Position numbers and translations under genes: made by a program. Of a DNA stretch of 64,000 bases, positions 60,546 to 64,000 are shown piece after piece (position 1 is the first letter of the stretch; the number at the start of each line of letters is the position of its first letter). The notes under the pieces were generated by a model that saw only the letters and a list, made by a program, of their open reading frames with translations, had not been told where the DNA came from and made no database searches. This DNA comes from Chiridota heheva. Lineage: Eukaryota > Echinodermata > Holothuroidea > Apodida > Chiridotidae. The DNA is taken from NCBI GenBank assembly GCA_020152595.1, contig JAIGNY010001807.1:877001-941000 (forward strand). The letters are read 5' to 3'.

Positions 60546-61545
60546 AGGGAACATACAATCTGACATAATCATTAGGGGACATAAAATCTGACATAATCAT
60601 TAGGGGACATACAATCTGACAATCATTAGGGGGACATACAATCTGACATAGTCATTAGGGGACATACAATCTGACATAATCATTAAGGGGACATAAAATC
60701 TGACATAATCATTAGGGGACACAATCTGACATAATCATTAGGGGATATACAATCTGACATAATCATTAGGGGACATAACATCTGACATAATCATTAGGGG
60801 GACATACAATCTGACATAATCATTAGGGGACATACAATCTGACATAATCATTAGGGACATAACATAATCTGACATAATCATTTTAGGACATACAATCTGA
60901 CATAATCATTAGGGGACATACAATCTGACATAATCATTAGGGGACATACAATCTGACATAATCATTAGGGGACATAAAATCTGACATAATCATTAGGGAA
61001 CATAAAATCTGACAATCATTAGGGGACATAAAATCTGACATAATCATTAGGGGACATACAATCTGACATAATCATTAGGGGACATACAATCTGACATAAT
61101 CATTAGGGGACATACAATCTGACATAGTCATTAGGGGACATACAATCTGACATAATCATTAGGGGACATACAATCTGACATAATCATTAGGGGACATACA
61201 ATCTGACATAATCGGTAGGGGACATACAATTTGACATAATCATTAGGGGACATACAATCTGACATAATCATTAGGGGACATACAATCTGACATAATCATT
61301 AGGGAACATACAATCTGACATAAACATTAGGGGACATACAATTTGATATAATCATTAGGGGACATACAATCTGACATAATCATTAGGGGACATACAATCT
61401 GACATAATCATTAGGGGACATACAATCTGACATAAACATTAGGGGACATACAATTTGACATAATCATTAGGGTACATACAATCTGACATAATCATTAGGA
61501 GACATACAATCTGACATAATCATTAGGGGACATACAATCTGACAA
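60546..61545. repeat. 28-bp minisatellite, about 36 copies
   Basis: The unit is GACATAATCATTAGGGGACA followed by TACAATCT, with variants ACATAAAATCT, TAAACATT and short deletions in a few units. It ends directly before the AT microsatellite. TTAGGGG occurs in each unit but is not in telomeric tandem form. Confidence 0.97.
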
Positions 61546-61555
61546 TCATGATAAA

Positions 61556-61693
<138 letters not shown>

Positions 61694-62212
61694 TTCTGAC
61701 AAAGTTTCATACCTTCTGCAGCAATCTAACACAAGCTTTGTAATTATTAAAAACTTTAATGCTACTACTATGGGAGCCACCATTTTGATTTTAGAATATC
61801 CAGAAAATAATGTCATCAACCCAACAGGATCTTAGAATGCTTTGTATTTCTGTAAAATCTACGGTATCTCTAGTTTTCTAGCTTCTGTAAAATTGTTTTG
61901 TTTTTGTAAGGTTCAAGGACATTTTTGTGTATACATGAAATTATCAAAATATGCTGTTAAAACTTTGTGTCATCATTTGGGAATAAAAACTTGAATAAAA
62001 GTCAGAGTAAAATACATTATAATTTCCCTGTTGGGAAAATAGTTAATTAAGCACAACATTTCAATTTAGAATGGAACAAAATGGCAAATCTTCCCTGCAT
62101 TGATTTCAAATGTGAATAACTCCAATAGGAATAAGAATTTGACTGGCTGAACCCTCTATCATGTGAAAAAAGGATTGTATCAGACTTTAGGTCGCCTTGA
62201 AGAAGGCAAAAG

Positions 62213-62813
62213 CAGACCTGCCAACTAGTACGATTTTGCCGTATTTAATACGGGAAAATATTGAGAATATGATTACGTTTTTTGGCAGCAGAATACGATT
62301 TATTTATTTCTATTTTTATTATTATTTTTTAATTTTTTATTTTCTACTCATACTTTTAACACTCGGTTGGCGTTCATGTCCTCTTGAAAGAGTGTAGACT
62401 ACAAGTTAGTTATGCATAAGGCAACCTACCTTAAGCTAGGGCATCTGTGATTGGTGCATGGGATGTAAACAACAATTTTTCGTCCGAGTATAGCTAATCA
62501 GAACGTTGCATACGAGAGATTAATGATTGTCATGGTGTCTATATACAAACGAAACATGTGGTCGGGTATCTAACGTTACATGTGTAAATTGAAATACACA
62601 CAGTTTTAACAGTGTTTCAAGCATGTTGTAATTTGTATTAAGCTGGTAATTTTGTGAGTGATATTAATGTTTAAATATGGCTTTGATAATGGTAATCTAC
62701 AGTAAACCTTTGTTTTGTACATTTTGTTTAAAGAGTACAGTTTTTTTAAATCAAAAATACAACTTTTGTAGTTCCAGAATACAGTTTGGTGATCCTAAAG
62801 GTTGGCAGGTCTG
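62213..62813. mobile_element. Non-autonomous DNA transposon with CAGACCTGCCAAC ends
   Basis: CAGACCTGCCAAC at the left end and GTTGGCAGGTCTG at the right end are perfect inverted repeats. CAAAAG flanks both sides (62207-62212 and 62814-62819) and may be a 6-bp target duplication, or part of a longer imperfect one. The 601 bp are AT-rich and hold no transposase. Inner words such as TACGATTTTGCCGTATTTAA are found near the left end only. The superfamily is unassigned; hAT is possible if the duplication is really 8 bp. Confidence 0.8.
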
Positions 62814-62869
62814 CAAAAGGCCAATGTACGACTTGTTGGGCCCATAGTTATCTTTAGGGAAAATGTGAA

Positions 62870-63110
62870 ATAAAGTGAATAGTCACAATTACAGTATTTT
62901 TTTAGGCATTATATTTATCTCTTACCTCTTTAATGAAAAGATCAGAAATATAATTTTTGTAAACTCAAGTCTTTGAAAGGGCACATTCCTTATCTTCAAA
63001 AGGGCACTTGTCCTTTTTTGAAAGGTCACTTTTTTTGTCTATTTAAGGGCATTTTTCCTTACTGAAAAAGGGCATTTATTGAGTTTTGATCAAACTGGTT
63101 TGGCATATGT
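62870..63110. repeat. Degenerate AAAGGGCACTT-rich patch
   Basis: GAAAGGGCACATTCCTTAT, AAAAGGGCACTTGTCCTTT, GAAAGGTCACTTTTTTTGTC and AAAAAGGGCATTTATTG follow one another at irregular spacing of about 25-30 bp. It looks like a decayed tandem repeat. Confidence 0.55.
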
Positions 63111-63239
63111 ATGTAATATTAGACATACGGGGAGTTAATTTGCACCCCCCCCAGGACTCTTCCAAACCAACTTTTTTAGCTTCTTTTTATAGTCCTAAAA
63201 CACATTCACGATGTTAACAAAAAAAAAAATCCGGCACTC

Positions 63240-63620
63240 TGGAGATATTCAAGATGGCGTCCAAAATGGCGCCAAAAATGGGACAATTCTCCAAAAAGTC
63301 ATATATTGGCCATAAGCAATAATTATCTTTAAAAAGAAACCTCAAAATATTATTATAGGAGCTGTTGGGAACACTTGCAACCATATTTATATTTTTGCAT
63401 AACTGCCATATTCCAAATCAATATGGCGGCCAATATGGTGTCCAAAATGGCCAAAATGACAAAATTCTAATTTAAAAGTCATATATTGTCCATAATTAAA
63501 AAGAAAGTACAGAATATTATTTTAGGGCCATTGGGAACTCTTACCAACCATGTTTGTATTGTTACTATTTTCTAAATCATAGATGGCGATGGGAAAATTG
63601 TTTTGTATGCATCAATTTGG
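63240..63620. repeat. Two diverged ~180-bp units rich in ATGGCG
   Basis: CAAGATGGCGTCCAAAATGG at about 63250 and CAATATGGCGGCCAATATGG at about 63420 each lead into GGACAATTCT/GACAAAATTCT, AAAAGTCATATATTGKCCAT and AATATTATTWTAGG, then TTGGGAACWCTTRCAACCAT-like sequence. The AAGATGGCG word resembles a YY1 site but is part of the repeat. Confidence 0.75.
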
Positions 63621-63719
63621 TCTGCATGAATCCAATTTACCCTTTTAAATCCCAAGTCGGTATCGCAGACCGTTTTTGCAGAGTCCTATTCGAAAATTTT
63701 AGACTGAGTTAGCAACAAC

Positions 63720-64000
63720 ACTACAACGTTAAATCCAAACTACCGGGCAGAAAAACTTAAACGCAAGCTAGAAAACCATTCTAACCTGGCCCCAAACTTG
63801 CATTCGTCAAAGTTGACCCAGAGGGTAAGGGCTGGCCCTTTTATCTTGTCTACAACTCCAGCATCTCTGTCGAAGAAGCAATTAGTCAAACCTATCAACT
63901 TGCCTCAAAGGATGCCATGAAAGATGTTGCACTGCTGCTACGAGGCATCATACTCGTGCATTCAAAGAGACCAAGGAGCTCACGTGGCCTCCTCCACCAA
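63720..64000 (+). pseudogene. Coding-like remnant running off the right edge
   Basis: Two overlapping + frames read as protein. The first has NPNYRAEKLKRKLENHSNLA. After a shift of one base near 63800, the second has AFVKVDPEGKGWPFYLVY followed by SVEEAISQTYQLASKDAMK, open to the edge. GC and codon quality rise sharply compared with the preceding intron. I do not recognise the family; a retrotransposon first ORF or a processed gene is possible. No splice acceptor is evident at its start. Confidence 0.4.

Overview
This window is eukaryotic, animal-type DNA. It is AT-rich, very sparse in coding sequence, and full of tandem arrays and transposon remnants. The repeat style (frequent TAGGCCTA-like words, CR1/L2-like and I-like LINE debris, many foldback elements) is most like a marine deuterostome such as an echinoderm; that is inference, not proof. 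There is no bacterial gene organisation and no CRISPR array.

The only convincing host gene is on the + strand and was found by reading splice sites and frame, not by long open frames. Two coding exons (18638-18760 and 39590-39679, both phase 0 at each end) encode 41 and 30 residues. They read continuously into one another and resemble the end of the PH domain and the following segment of C-Maf-inducing protein (CMIP). The intron between them is about 20.8 kb. The window is therefore probably mostly intron of a CMIP-like gene whose other exons lie outside it.

Layout: 1-2604, an 88-bp satellite running off the left edge. 2.6-18.6 kb, foldback elements, two copies of a hairpin-ended tandem-repeat element (family A), a 21-bp minisatellite, a 650-bp pure pyrimidine tract and a four-unit repeat of about 280 bp (family B). 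18.6 kb, first CMIP-like exon. 18.8-39.6 kb intron: a GAGCTC-rich palindromic repeat, a decayed antisense CR1/L2-like LINE with endonuclease, reverse transcriptase and a 2A-like motif, a 24-bp array, an I-like LINE with RNase H, a tRNA-like remnant, LINE 3' fragments and a third family A copy. 39.6 kb, second exon. 39.7-64 kb intron: more foldbacks, an 18-bp array, a composite family A copy carrying seven clusters of AGGTCA repeats, minisatellites, a 74-bp array interrupted by a hAT-like element with an exact 8-bp target duplication, a BED-finger transposase-like pseudogene, a 28-bp array, an AT microsatellite and another terminal-inverted-repeat element.

Most long open frames here are artefacts of tandem arrays whose unit length is a multiple of three (18, 21, 24 bp) or whose composition lacks stops. 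The strongest items for follow-up are family A (four copies with conserved hairpin ends), the AGGTCA direct-repeat array inside one of them, and the three-copy foldback family. No claim here has been tested by database search.
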